From Corallochytrium limacisporum (Eukaryota; Opisthokonta), in assembly GCA_002811645.1 (NCBI GenBank), contig PDIP01000010.1, forward strand, positions 131,063 to 195,062: a stretch of DNA of 64,000 nucleotides, read 5' to 3'. A model generated the notes under the pieces. It ran no database searches and was not told the origin of the DNA. It saw only the letters and a program-made list of their open reading frames with translations. Within the stretch, counting starts at the first letter, position 1; each line of letters starts with the position of its first letter. The position numbers and the translations under genes are program-made. Below, piece after piece: positions 9,859 to 19,414 of the stretch.

Positions 9859-10740
9859 ATGGCTAATTGCATGGCCACTTCATGCCTTCTACACGGGCAG
9901 GGACTGGATGAGACATTGGTGCTACATGGGAAGTCTCAGGCTTCATTGACGACTATTGCAGAAGCGCACGAGTGGCTCGTGAGAGCCTTGCTTTTCGCTG
10001 AACATTCCGAAGTGTACGAGGAGGCATCGTTGAACGCATCAAACTGCAATATCAGTGGTGATAATGTTCAGAAGAGTAGTACCATGCTCTTGCAGAACAG
10101 GAAGAAGCGACTGCGGCCATCACTCATCATTCCGGGCCGTACCACAATGGGAAAACAGACGTGCAAACGCAGCGTGCATCCGAAGGCCGTGAATGCATTT
10201 CTCCGTTCTCGAATTGGAGCGTCCACAGATGACAGTAGGACAGAGAACCTGTCAAGTACGACAGAGATGGATCTAAAGCCTTGATGAGTTCCGGAGTCTT
10301 GCAATCTTTAAAGCTCTCGATACCGTTTCGGCAGACCCGGAGCCCATATTTGCCGAAATTGTTAGCCCAATCCACTTGGTGAAGATGAAGGATATTCAAA
10401 CGCGAGAGAACATAGGGGAGTCTTGATGAGAAGCTTTAGCGATAGGAACGCCCTGGAGCAGCATCCCAGAGCAATGCGAAAAACAAAATTCAAGGTCACT
10501 GTCAATGCACACGTTGATCAAGAAGATTACGGAAGTTGCGCTGTGGAACAACCGTAGACGAGACTGGAGAGTACACACTTCCATAGATATCTACCGTACA
10601 CAGCCGATCGTCAATACATCGCCATGGTGAATCATCTTGGGAATCGTCGTCACCAGTTGGTGTGATCCTCTCATCGTCTACACCGTAAACTCCGCACCGC
10701 CGCGAACAGATGTTTGACCTGTGTACTGGCCCTCAGGGTC
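9859..10740. other. Possible remnant of a decayed gene, strand unresolved
   Basis: On the plus strand a 141-codon frame (9859-10284) is followed in other frames by open stretches of about 50 and 60 codons (10277-10425, then to about 10555). On the minus strand open stretches also succeed one another: an acidic segment before 10500, a leucine-rich one (10396-10584) and one of 90 codons (10127-10399) beginning MNILHLHQVDW. Frames change by one or two bases at their joins on either strand. I recognise no family. A broken gene, poor sequence near the gap, or chance are all possible. Confidence 0.25.
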
Positions 10741-11048
10741 TGAAGCCAGCCGTATTATATTTCACTTATGGGAGCCAGTGAGGGAAGCGCCAAGCCCTCC
10801 CTTCCTGTGGGGTCCTCCCAGAACGGCTGGAAGACAAGAAAAGCAAAGCCGCAAAAATTGTCTGCGCAACTCGGAACGCCCTCTCCAATTACCTCTCTCA
10901 TGCCTCGCTGCCCACCCTCGTATGCTGTGCCGTCCCGGGTGTGTTTTTCTTGGGGCAGCTCGGTAGCGCTGCGCTTCGTCGTTCTTGTCTCACCATCGGC
11001 TCCTCCCCCCCCCCCCGGGGGGCGGTTAAAGAGGGGGTTTTGGTCGGG

Positions 11049-11138
11049 NNNNNNNNNNNNNNNNNNNNNNNNNNNNNNNNNNNNNNNNNNNNNNNNNNNN
11101 NNNNNNNNNNNNNNNNNNNNNNNNNNNNNNNNNNNNNN
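11049..11138. other. Assembly gap (90 N) flanked by near-identical sequence
   Basis: Ninety unknown bases. The 44 bases before the gap (from 11005) and after it (from 11139) both read twelve C, six G, then a GTTAAAGAGGG-containing stretch ending TCGGG, differing at only a few positions. Confidence 0.95.
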
Positions 11139-11600
11139 CCCCCCCCCCCCGGGGGGCTGTTAAAGAGGGAGTTTGGGTCGGGATGGACGGGTTCTGGACG
11201 ATTTTACTGCAGCCGTCCAGACGAGTGTGCAACAAGCCAAGAGAACGCAAGCGAACTTTCAAATTCCGGAATCGATTGTTTGCTATAGCACAAGTCCATT
11301 AATGAGAAAGCGTATGGCATAGTATTAAGCTAGATCAAAGTGGAAGAGGACTATTCGAAAAAAGTATGAGTTGCTGCTAAGGCTGATCACAGTGACCTAC
11401 CGGGACTCCTCCGATACTATACTACAAAGACATAAGAGAAGGTGAGTGAGTACGATTCCTTTCTAACTGCATGCAAGAAACATAGCTCCAGTACATACTG
11501 CACCATGACTGTTTTATAAATCGGCGGAAAGATCATGGCTCTGCAGGAGGACTTAGTCATCGACACATATTTTTAACGGTGCCGTCAGGTTTTTGGCACC

Positions 11601-12620
11601 ATGAGTAGCAGTCCATCACAAGGGCCACCGCCGTCGGACTGTGCCACAGTCGACGAAACATACACTGGTGCTCTCATCGGATTTGCATTAGTGTTAGCTA
11701 TTTTATTATCGTATACTCCTCAGCACCTAAAGATTATCCTACATCGTTCAGCTGATGGAATATCACCCTGGTTCTTACTATGCGGGTCATTTAGTTCGCT
11801 GGCAATCTTATGCAATGGATTGGCACTGCAAATTCATGTCATTGGCTGCTGCATATCAACATGGACACCTCTCGGCTGTACGGTGGAATTGCTTAAGATT
11901 TTGCAACTCGGCGCGCAATGGCTTAGTTTGAACATAGTGTTCATTTTAGTAGTTTGCTATGCGAAGCCAGGGGAACGGCTCCTCACGGCTGGGGTGGCTG
12001 TGCTGTACGTATGTCTTTGTGCAATATCTCTGGGAACAGGTTACATTTTGGTTTACATGTATGGCGGTGGGTCGTTTCTCTTGCTGGAATATGGCGACTT
12101 CATGGGGGCAGTTGGCCTCGGCTTAGTTTTGGTCCAATATATCCCGCAGTTGTACACGGTGATCGCAAACCGAGATGTCGGGTCATACTCCATTGCGACG
12201 CTCATGTTACAGTGCCCAGGCACCTTTGTATGGACCACATTCTTAGCCACGGGCCATGACTCCAATATTTCGACCTGGTTACCTAACTTCATCACTGCAT
12301 GTATGCAGTTGATTCTGATCTGTGTTGGCATGTACTTTTCAGCCACCAACAAAGAAAGCGGAAGCGAGAATTCGGACAGTGAAGGATCTCAAGATGATTA
12401 CTGGGACGAGGAAGCAGAGGAATTTCTTGAAGACAGCGCACAGACAGTCACGGAGAGCACAATTGTTGCGGTTTCCGAAGGCATGGAAGCTGGCCGTGTA
12501 AGCCCGAACACTGGTAGCCGTGCCCGAGATAAAGATAAGGGCAAAGGCTCTGCGACTCAAGGTGCAACAGATGAAGAGGCTACAGAACGCAGTGCTCTCC
12601 TCCGTTGGGGCCGTCGTTAA
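11601..12620 (+). CDS. PQ-loop repeat membrane protein
   Basis: 339 residues with seven hydrophobic segments between about residues 20 and 245. Two PQ-loop motifs are visible: YTPQHLKIILHRSADGIS near 38-55 and YIPQLYTVIANRDVGSYS near 180-197, the usual positions in the first and fifth helices. The C-terminal 90 residues are acidic, Ser-rich and cytosolic-looking. PQ-loop proteins include lysosomal cystine and cationic amino acid exporters and related sugar and lipid-trafficking proteins; the substrate here cannot be told from sequence. A trailing acidic cluster near residue 265 (DDYWDEEAEEF) might serve sorting. The start is the first ATG of the frame. The Rab escort protein gene follows on the same strand 450 bp later. 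Confidence 0.85.
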   Translation: MSSSPSQGPPPSDCATVDETYTGALIGFALVLAILLSYTPQHLKIILHRSADGISPWFLLCGSFSSLAILCNGLALQIHVIGCCISTWTPLGCTVELLKILQLGAQWLSLNIVFILVVCYAKPGERLLTAGVAVLYVCLCAISLGTGYILVYMYGGGSFLLLEYGDFMGAVGLGLVLVQYIPQLYTVIANRDVGSYSIATLMLQCPGTFVWTTFLATGHDSNISTWLPNFITACMQLILICVGMYFSATNKESGSENSDSEGSQDDYWDEEAEEFLEDSAQTVTESTIVAVSEGMEAGRVSPNTGSRARDKDKGKGSATQGATDEEATERSALLRWGRR

Positions 12621-13071
12621 TGGCACACGGCACTCATCCTCTGCGGACGGGTTAGCGCTTGCTCGCAGGAACCTATTTGGCGGCCTCGCTTTACCGTCGG
12701 TGTAATAGTAAATATACATCAAAGTCTTGTTTTGCTGCGTGCCTTTTATGAACTGGGCTCTTGCCCCTCCCTCCCTCTCCTTTTTCTTAAGGGGCGGGTC
12801 TCCCTCCGTACCACCGGGGGCAATGGGGGGGCCAGGGCCTGGCTCCAATTAGTACCTCGACGTGGACCGAGTGGCTAGGATGCCGTAGGCCTACTTCAGT
12901 GAAGGTTTTGGAGAGAACATCGCCAACAGCGGCTCCGTGGTAAAGTCATCGAGACACTGATGATAGACAATGTCCAGAGAGAGAGAGAGAACGAGCGGGT
13001 GGGCGAGCGAGAGAGAGAGACAGAGACAGAGAGAGACAGAGACAGAGAGAGTGTGTGAGTAGGACGCTGAT
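12621..13071. promoter_or_regulatory. Intergenic: promoter side of Rab escort protein gene
   Basis: Contains a CCCTCCCTCCC-type tract (about 12766-12785), G-rich runs to 12840, then a GA/CAGAGA repeat that runs almost to the start codon. Confidence 0.5.
12975..13052 (+). repeat. GA-rich microsatellite in 5' leader
   Basis: Interrupted GAGAGA and GACAGA repeats ending about 20 bases before the Rab escort protein start codon, so probably transcribed in the 5' untranslated region. Confidence 0.8.
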
Positions 13072-14913
13072 ATGGCTGAGGATTTGCAGCTTGAGACGAA
13101 CGTCTACGACGTGGTCATTCTCGGATCTGGAATTACTGAGTGCATTACTGCAGCGGCTATTGCACGCACCGGGCGAAAGGTTCTGCAGCTCGATTCGAGA
13201 TCAGAATATGGTGGTCAAGCAATGTGCAACATTTCTCGGCTGTCGCAGATAAAGAATGTTTGTACACATAGCCTCGACTTACACCAGGCCGCTCCTGTGA
13301 GCGCTGAGCAAGGAGTAGACACGTTTCCCACCGATCACAAGCCATTCTTCATGGGATTCGAAGAAGTTCAGCCAGGAGATGCAGAAGTGGATGGATTCGC
13401 ACCCGATGCAAGAGAACGGCTGGAGAAGCTCTCCAGGGGAAGGCCAGGTTTCAACTTTACGACCATTCCTATGGCCCTCCTAAGCAGTGATCAGATGGTC
13501 GAGCTTTTGATTAGAAGTAATGTTGGTTCGTACGTGGAGTTCCGTGCTGCAGATCAGGTACAATTCTTGGAACAGCATGATGCAGAGAGCATGGCAGAAC
13601 CCGTACCTTCGAGCAAAGGACAGATTTTTTCCAGCAAAACGCTCTCGATGGTGGAGAAAAGACTGCTCATGCGCTTCCTAGGAACTATTGCGCCGGCGAT
13701 GGAAGCATTGCAGTCTGGGGATGCGGGTGATGTGGTGGACATGCAAGATGGAAAACCTATGATTGCGCATCTTTTGGAAGCAAAGCTGCCTGCCCGCCTG
13801 AATGGATGCATCTTGTATGCCATGTCCGGGGCCACTACGGATCAAGCTCGTGCTGATCTTCCAACAGAGGAAATCTTAGAGGTCAAATATGGCATGCAGA
13901 ATCTTGCCACATACCTTTCCAGTATTGGACGATTTGCTGAGTCGCCGTTCCTCTTTCCCTTCTATGGACCAAGCGAGTTGCCACAAGGGTTTGCCAGATT
14001 CGCAGCTGTGCTCGGTGCCGTGCAAATCCTTGGCTTTTTCCCAGACGAGCTCTCTACTGATGTTTCAGAAGTTGCCGGTGCAATCGCCGAAGATTCAGAA
14101 GAGACGCAAAGTGGACCTCAGTTTAAGCTGCACATTCGCAACACGCAACAGAATGTCTACGCTCATGACGTGGTGATGGCGGCCGAATTGGCACCACAAG
14201 GGTACACTTCCTACATGAACCATCCGCGGGTGGCCAGGGCTGTGGTGCTGGTCACGGGACCACTGCCATGCTTCCTTGGGAAGGGACTTGCCGTTTTGAC
14301 CGTTCCTCCCAATACCTGTGCTAGCAATCCCAACCCAGTTTCTTTGGTGCAGCTGGACAGTACCGTCAATGCCTGCCCTAGCAATACCTGGCTGCTGCAG
14401 TTTGAAACTACTCTGACGCCGGAACCGGAGACAGGCCGAGTCCCGTCGGCCAAGGAAGCGCTACATTCCATCGTTAAAGAATCTTTTCACTGGCAAGGCC
14501 GTCGTCAGCAAGCGGCGACCACATTGGGAGCCGTTGCCAGCGTTCATGGGGCTGATGGGAGCAGCAGCAACTCATTGGGTACCGTTGGAGAGGCATCTGA
14601 GAATGTAGAAGAAGCAGCGCGGGTTTTGGAAGCTCCGGATTGTGCGCCACTCTACATAGCTTACTATAGCCAGCGCGCCCTAAAGGCATCCGCTCCTTCA
14701 GACCAAAGGGGTGTATGTGCACATTCGCCAAATGTGCACATCATTGACACTCCATCCGAACCAGATTTGGTCTGTCGGAAGGCCGTGCGCCGGGCGAGAC
14801 GTATTTTTGAGAGGATCTGCCCAGGCGAAGAGTTCCTTGAAGCCGTCCTACCCCCCGAGGAGCAGGCAGAGATCGCTTTGCAGAACATACCGTCGGATGA
14901 TGCAGGTGCCTAG
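13072..14913 (+). CDS. Rab escort protein (REP/MRS6)
   Basis: 613 residues of the GDI/REP superfamily. REP presents newly made Rab GTPases to geranylgeranyl transferase II and carries the prenylated Rab to membranes. The N-terminal dinucleotide-type fold is clear: DVVILGSGITECI near residues 13-25, KVLQLD and EYGGQA near 40-51. A middle segment, PARLNGCILYAMSG near 243, then KYGMQNLATYLSSIGRF and PFYGPSELPQGFARFAAVLGA near 300-325, matches REP conserved regions. The length and an insert-rich C-terminal half fit REP rather than the shorter GDI (about 450). A perfect 11-bp inverted repeat lies inside the coding region at 14715-14741. The stop is 103 bp from that of NBP35 on the opposite strand. 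Confidence 0.92.
   Translation: MAEDLQLETNVYDVVILGSGITECITAAAIARTGRKVLQLDSRSEYGGQAMCNISRLSQIKNVCTHSLDLHQAAPVSAEQGVDTFPTDHKPFFMGFEEVQPGDAEVDGFAPDARERLEKLSRGRPGFNFTTIPMALLSSDQMVELLIRSNVGSYVEFRAADQVQFLEQHDAESMAEPVPSSKGQIFSSKTLSMVEKRLLMRFLGTIAPAMEALQSGDAGDVVDMQDGKPMIAHLLEAKLPARLNGCILYAMSGATTDQARADLPTEEILEVKYGMQNLATYLSSIGRFAESPFLFPFYGPSELPQGFARFAAVLGAVQILGFFPDELSTDVSEVAGAIAEDSEETQSGPQFKLHIRNTQQNVYAHDVVMAAELAPQGYTSYMNHPRVARAVVLVTGPLPCFLGKGLAVLTVPPNTCASNPNPVSLVQLDSTVNACPSNTWLLQFETTLTPEPETGRVPSAKEALHSIVKESFHWQGRRQQAATTLGAVASVHGADGSSSNSLGTVGEASENVEEAARVLEAPDCAPLYIAYYSQRALKASAPSDQRGVCAHSPNVHIIDTPSEPDLVCRKAVRRARRIFERICPGEEFLEAVLPPEEQAEIALQNIPSDDAGA
14715..14741. repeat. Perfect 11-bp inverted repeat inside REP coding sequence
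   Basis: Arms ATGTGCACATT and AATGTGCACAT are separated by five bases and would form a stable hairpin in the mRNA. It encodes an unremarkable part of the C-terminal region. Confidence 0.8.
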
Positions 14914-15016
14914 AATCTTTGTATATTATCGTTACATGACAAGAAGTAAAACAGTTTAATGTTGAGATATGTTACGATGGTGATGGCTTGAATACATGAA
15001 TGGTTTGACTAGTAAT

Positions 15017-16012
15017 TTACTCCTCGATAGGTACAGGAGTGTTGATCGGCAATGCATCAACAGTCTCTCTAAGCTTGGTCGAAAGCACACTGACTGCTCC
15101 GCTGGCAGCTGATTCCGCAAATTGCTCCTTGATCGACAACCCCTGATCACCGCACATACCGAAGCGGGGATCCAAAGGGATCGATCCGAGGAAAGGAACG
15201 TTCAACTTCTCACACATTGCTTTAGCGCCTCCAGTGCTCGGAGCAAAGACCTCGGTAGGTTTTGTGCACTTCGGGCAAACAAACCCGCTCATGTTCTCGA
15301 TTACTCCCAGTATTTTCACATTCACCTTGTGGCAAAAATCAATTTCCTTGCGGACATCACTGAGGGAGACCTCTTGGGGTGTTGTTACAATAATTGCACC
15401 ATCAAGTCCTGCGGATCCTTCCAGCAGTTGCACAACACTTAGGTGTTCATCTGATGTACCGGGTGGTGTATCAATCAACATATAGTCGACCTTGTCCCAT
15501 ACCACATCCCGTAAAAATTGCTTGATCATACCATTCTTTTTCGGACCTCGCCAGATTACAGGTGCGTCAGGGTCAGGCAGCAAGAAGCCGACACTGACCA
15601 CACCAATGTTCTCATCAGCGAAAATTGGCTGCCAGCCATCTGCGGTGTGGTGGACTTCTTCCTCTTGGACACCAAACATAATGGGAATTGACGGTCCTGT
15701 AATATCTGCGTCGAGGACACCAATATCAGTATCCTTGTTCTCTGCTAGTGCATAAGCCAATTGTGATGTGACAGTCGACTTACCAACCCCGCCCTTACCT
15801 GAGAGCACAGCAATTTTGCGTCTAACATCCTTCATATTTTCCGCAATCAACGGCAGATCCGGATCAGGACCTTTCGGTTGCGCTGAGGCACAAATATCTT
15901 TATTCGGGCAGCCTTCACATGCTGAAGCCTTGCCTGCACCCTCGGAGCCGACACCGGGGCAGTGCTCATTGGCATTGTCCGGTACCTCCTTGGCGTCCTC
16001 CAGTTGTGTCAT
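15017..16012 (-). CDS. NUBP1: Cytosolic Fe-S assembly scaffold NBP35
   Basis: 331 residues from the ATG at 16012. The frame runs 53 codons upstream, but the extra part is unlike the family. NBP35 (NUBP1) holds transient Fe4S4 clusters and, with CFD1, hands them to cytosolic and nuclear proteins. The N-terminal cluster motif is complete: a Cys, 13 residues, Cys-X2-Cys, 5 residues, Cys. The deviant Walker A is GKGGVGKST, followed by LDADITGPS and DTPPGTSDEH. The bridging CPKC motif that holds the second cluster sits in GFVCPKCTKP. All key residues are present, so the protein should be functional. The N-terminal cluster domain marks it as NBP35 rather than CFD1 or mitochondrial IND1. It is transcribed away from the golgin gene's 3' end. 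Confidence 0.96.
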   Translation of the reverse strand: MTQLEDAKEVPDNANEHCPGVGSEGAGKASACEGCPNKDICASAQPKGPDPDLPLIAENMKDVRRKIAVLSGKGGVGKSTVTSQLAYALAENKDTDIGVLDADITGPSIPIMFGVQEEEVHHTADGWQPIFADENIGVVSVGFLLPDPDAPVIWRGPKKNGMIKQFLRDVVWDKVDYMLIDTPPGTSDEHLSVVQLLEGSAGLDGAIIVTTPQEVSLSDVRKEIDFCHKVNVKILGVIENMSGFVCPKCTKPTEVFAPSTGGAKAMCEKLNVPFLGSIPLDPRFGMCGDQGLSIKEQFAESAASGAVSVLSTKLRETVDALPINTPVPIEE

Positions 16013-16417
16013 TTCTTTGCTACTTGCTGAAACCCAATTTGATTTCCGTCTGTATTCATTCTTACAGTGGAGCCAGTAAATTTTGACCGATTTTAAGTAG
16101 CAAGCACATGCAACGGGTGTGGTGGTATGCAAGTCAAATTGTGAGCATTCCATGCGACGCCGTATCGCCAATCATCCTTCTCGACGTTTTCGTGGCCGCG
16201 CAAATATCCGGGTTCCCCTCTCTCCCGTGGGCCTTTGCCCGCAAGGATGGGCTGATCAGCTGCTAACCCGCCTGGAGAACCCGCCCTCCCTCCTCCTTCC
16301 AACGAGAGCCAAAATCCTATTGATTCACTATTGAGTGTATAGCAAAAGTACTACGGATGGGCAGAAAACGCTATGTAGCAAGTCTATTGGAGGAATCGGT
16401 GCTGGTAGACTGAAAAA
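16013..16417. promoter_or_regulatory. Intergenic: NBP35 promoter side and golgin 3' flank
   Basis: Holds a CCCGCCCTCCCTCCTCC tract at about 16272-16290. The non-ATG extension of the NBP35 frame covers 16013-16171 and probably is 5' leader. Nothing else seen. Confidence 0.45.
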
Positions 16418-19414
16418 TCAGCCACCCTTAAGAATGTCGTCCAGGTTGGTGGGCATGATGGCACTTACTGGATTGATACCGGTGCTAGCCATGGGTCCGG
16501 AGGATCGACGGTGGTTGTCTTGTGGTACAGTGGTGACTTCCGGCGCTGCTGTAGGAGGAGCAGTTGACGCTGCACCGTTTGTAGTCGGAGTGGAAGAATG
16601 GACTGAAGGAGGCTGAGAAATGGCAGGTGCAGTGTCCGCGTCATCCTGCTCCGCCCGTGTAGATTCGGAGAGCAGAAAATCAAGGAAGGCGAACCCAATG
16701 CCTGGGCCGCCTTGATTTCCTCCGCCAGTTCCCTTCCTTTCTGGGGCACCCACGATCTTGCGCTCATTATCATCCAGGTCAAGCACTGCAGCCAAAATGT
16801 CGAGAATGTCATCTTCAACACCATCTTTGGCAAAGTACTGCATGACCGCGTTCTTGACGATGCGACGATCGATCATATTTGTGTCCTCTTTATCGATACC
16901 CGACTTCTTCTTTAGGTCTTCAGCAAGTTTCTCGCGCTCTTGCATAGCCGCATCCAACTGATCGCGGAGGTATCGTACATCTGATTCCGCCTGTGTCAGA
17001 CTATCACACTGCTCTTTGAGATCGGCAACATCCTCCTGCAGCCGTCCATTGGCCAGCTTTGCTTCCTCCAGCTCAGCTTCAGCTTTCTTCAGAATTTTGG
17101 CCTTTGCCTCGAGGTCTGCCTCGAGACGTTCTACCGACGCACCCTGCAGTGCGTTTGATTCCTCGTTCAGCTGGTCTACGACAATCTGCAAGTTGTCAAG
17201 GGACGTCTGGAGCTCCGCATTTTCAGCTTCGAGCTCAGAAATCCGTTGCTGAGACATGGCAAGTTGCTCTTGGACACCTTCCTTCTCGCGCTCTAAGTCT
17301 TCAACTCGCGAGCTGCCTTCTGCGTGAGCAGTCTCCTGCGATGTCAACTGACTTTTCAATTGCTCAATGGTATCGTCGCGTTTTAGCATCTCCATGGTGG
17401 TATTCTCCTCCATCTCCAGCAGATGGTCACGCAGTCGTTGGAGTTCGCGCTGAGTCTTGTCCATCAATTGTTGATGCTCCAAAATGGGCATCATTTCACC
17501 CGCTTCCGTCTCTGATTGCAGAAGCCTATTTTCCGCAGACTCGGCGCGCTGCTGTATTGCCTTCAATTGCGATGCCAACGCTTCCCGATGCTCAAGTTCT
17601 GTCTGCCACTTGTCCATGAGCCCTTGAAAGTCTTCTCTGGTTCGCTGACCATCTACTTGGGCATGCTGTAAACGGTTTTGCATTTCACTTATCTGGTGCT
17701 CCTTTTCCTGCTCTCTAGCTTGCGCATGTGCAAGAGTCTGATTCAACTGTTCTACCTGCTGCACAAACTCAGATTCCTTTGTCTCATAGTACGCTATGCG
17801 CTCCTGTAGCGGTGCAATATCCCTAGACAACTTACTATGTTGGTTGGAAATTTCGTTGAGGTGTGTGTTCGCCCGATCCAGCTCAGTACGAAGGGTGTCT
17901 CTCTCAGCTCGCATGTTTTCGACGATGACACTTTGCGCCTCATCACCTTCCAAATTTGCGGTGGTCCTAAGAGACTCTCGTTCGGCCTCCAGTTGTTTGA
18001 TTTGCTGTGCTAGCTGACTCAGTTCTTGGTCCTTTTCGAGCAGCGTTTTCTCAAAGTCTTGTTGCATGCGGTTCTTTCGGTCATCCACCTCTTTGACCTT
18101 TTCATCCAGGGCCATTTCAAGACGCTGTCTTGCGTCCGTTGCTTGTTGAATATTCTTTTGAGCTTCTCTTTGCATCGTATCGTTGCGGATTTGCTCAATG
18201 TAGTCATCAAAATCCTTGAGAGTCGCAACATTCCGAGTTTTCAATAAGTTGGCCAATTCTTCATTCACTGCAGATTCTGGAGTCGGCTGTGGCGATTTCA
18301 CTTTCGTCTTCATGGCCTGCATAGCCTGAGCCATCTCGGTCAATTCTGCCTGGTGTTGCTGTTCGAGCTCATTGATTACAGACTCAAGCCGACTATTGTC
18401 TTCCTTGAGCTTCTTTACTTCTTCGTCACCTTCCGGACTTAGCTTTGCCGTCGCACTTCCCATCGTACTTTTTGCTACTTCTGCGGACTCTGCTGCACTC
18501 CGCACTTCTGCAAGTTCGGCGGACAATTGTCCAACTCTTTCCCGTAAACTGCTCAATTGCTTGGTGGTCTGAGAGATCTGTTCTGCTTTGGCGTTCAATT
18601 GTTCCTCATACTCTGTTTTGAGTGCAGCGACATCTTCGGTGTTGCTCTGAACAGTACCTTGCTGTTCCCTCAGCTGCTGCACTTCTTTTGCTAGGCTTTG
18701 ATTGTTGCTTTCAAGACCTCGAATGAGACCTTGCAATGAGTGCATTTGCTCTGTAACGCTCTTGATCTCGTCATCCCGCTCCATAATTTGTACACGGTAA
18801 TTCTCGTGGATGCTCTGAATCTGCGCCTCGTATTCATGCCCACTGTCTTCAGCCATAGCCATCTCTGTGGACTCGTACCCGTGCGCATGTGCCGGTGCTG
18901 CAAGCGGTCCACCTGCTCCTGTTGGAACCTCAGCTGGCTCGGAAGCATAAGTCGTGGAGGGTACGCTTTGCTGAGACTCGTTCTGCCATGGAAATTGTGC
19001 CTGTGCAGGAGGAGCGCCAGCGGTCACTGGAACATGCGATTCTGATGTTGATGACACGCCCTGGGTTGGCTTCGGCGCGGTGTATGCTGTTGTGGACCTT
19101 TCGTGTCGCTCCAAACCGACCAGGTTGTTTGTCGTAGTAGGTAGCGGAACAGGAGCAGTTGCCTGTCCGTTCGGTTGAATTGCTGGGCTGGACGGCCCGT
19201 CCAAAGCGCTTGGTCCCGGACTGCTTATCAGGGCTTGTTGCGCCCTGCTGTAACCTGGTTCCTGCGGTGGTTTCTGCTCGCGGCCTTCGTCTTCCTCATC
19301 GCTTTCCAGGATGAAGTCTTGAGCCGCCTTTGCAGCCTGATTTGCATACTTCTGAATTTCTTGCACATTGACATACTTATCCAAGTTGGACGTGAGACCA
19401 GTGAAGAATGACAT
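16418..19414 (-). CDS. GMAP-210/Rud3-like golgin (coiled coil with GRAB domain)
   Basis: 998 residues from the ATG at 19414; an earlier ATG at 19477 adds 21 residues unlike golgins. The start MSFFTGLTSNLDKYV could form an amphipathic lipid-sensing helix as in GMAP-210. A Pro/Ser/Gln-rich linker follows, then about 600 residues of heptad-patterned coiled coil rich in Glu, Gln, Lys and Leu. Near residue 870 the segment DRRIVKNAVMQYFA, continuing ILDILAAVLDLDDNERK, matches the GRAB domain that binds Arf1-GTP on the Golgi. A disordered tail ends the protein. It probably tethers vesicles at the cis-Golgi. The GRAB assignment rests on a short region, so a different Arf-binding golgin is possible. 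Confidence 0.8.
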   Translation of the reverse strand: MSFFTGLTSNLDKYVNVQEIQKYANQAAKAAQDFILESDEEDEGREQKPPQEPGYSRAQQALISSPGPSALDGPSSPAIQPNGQATAPVPLPTTTNNLVGLERHERSTTAYTAPKPTQGVSSTSESHVPVTAGAPPAQAQFPWQNESQQSVPSTTYASEPAEVPTGAGGPLAAPAHAHGYESTEMAMAEDSGHEYEAQIQSIHENYRVQIMERDDEIKSVTEQMHSLQGLIRGLESNNQSLAKEVQQLREQQGTVQSNTEDVAALKTEYEEQLNAKAEQISQTTKQLSSLRERVGQLSAELAEVRSAAESAEVAKSTMGSATAKLSPEGDEEVKKLKEDNSRLESVINELEQQHQAELTEMAQAMQAMKTKVKSPQPTPESAVNEELANLLKTRNVATLKDFDDYIEQIRNDTMQREAQKNIQQATDARQRLEMALDEKVKEVDDRKNRMQQDFEKTLLEKDQELSQLAQQIKQLEAERESLRTTANLEGDEAQSVIVENMRAERDTLRTELDRANTHLNEISNQHSKLSRDIAPLQERIAYYETKESEFVQQVEQLNQTLAHAQAREQEKEHQISEMQNRLQHAQVDGQRTREDFQGLMDKWQTELEHREALASQLKAIQQRAESAENRLLQSETEAGEMMPILEHQQLMDKTQRELQRLRDHLLEMEENTTMEMLKRDDTIEQLKSQLTSQETAHAEGSSRVEDLEREKEGVQEQLAMSQQRISELEAENAELQTSLDNLQIVVDQLNEESNALQGASVERLEADLEAKAKILKKAEAELEEAKLANGRLQEDVADLKEQCDSLTQAESDVRYLRDQLDAAMQEREKLAEDLKKKSGIDKEDTNMIDRRIVKNAVMQYFAKDGVEDDILDILAAVLDLDDNERKIVGAPERKGTGGGNQGGPGIGFAFLDFLLSESTRAEQDDADTAPAISQPPSVHSSTPTTNGAASTAPPTAAPEVTTVPQDNHRRSSGPMASTGINPVSAIMPTNLDDILKGG

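Larger units (their letters stand above)
9394..11600. other. Gap-containing region with possible decayed coding sequence
   Basis: Over 2 kb with no intact recognisable gene. GC-rich blocks lie at about 9540-9800 and 10770-11048, and an assembly gap at 11049-11138. Between 9859 and 10740 protein-like segments appear in several frames on both strands (separate entry). 11157-11600 is AT-rich upstream sequence of the PQ-loop gene and shows nothing distinctive. Confidence 0.5.

Noticed and set aside
12975-13052. GA repeat considered as a possible coding extension of Rab escort protein
   Set aside because: No upstream ATG in frame, and the family start at MAEDLQ fits well at 13072.
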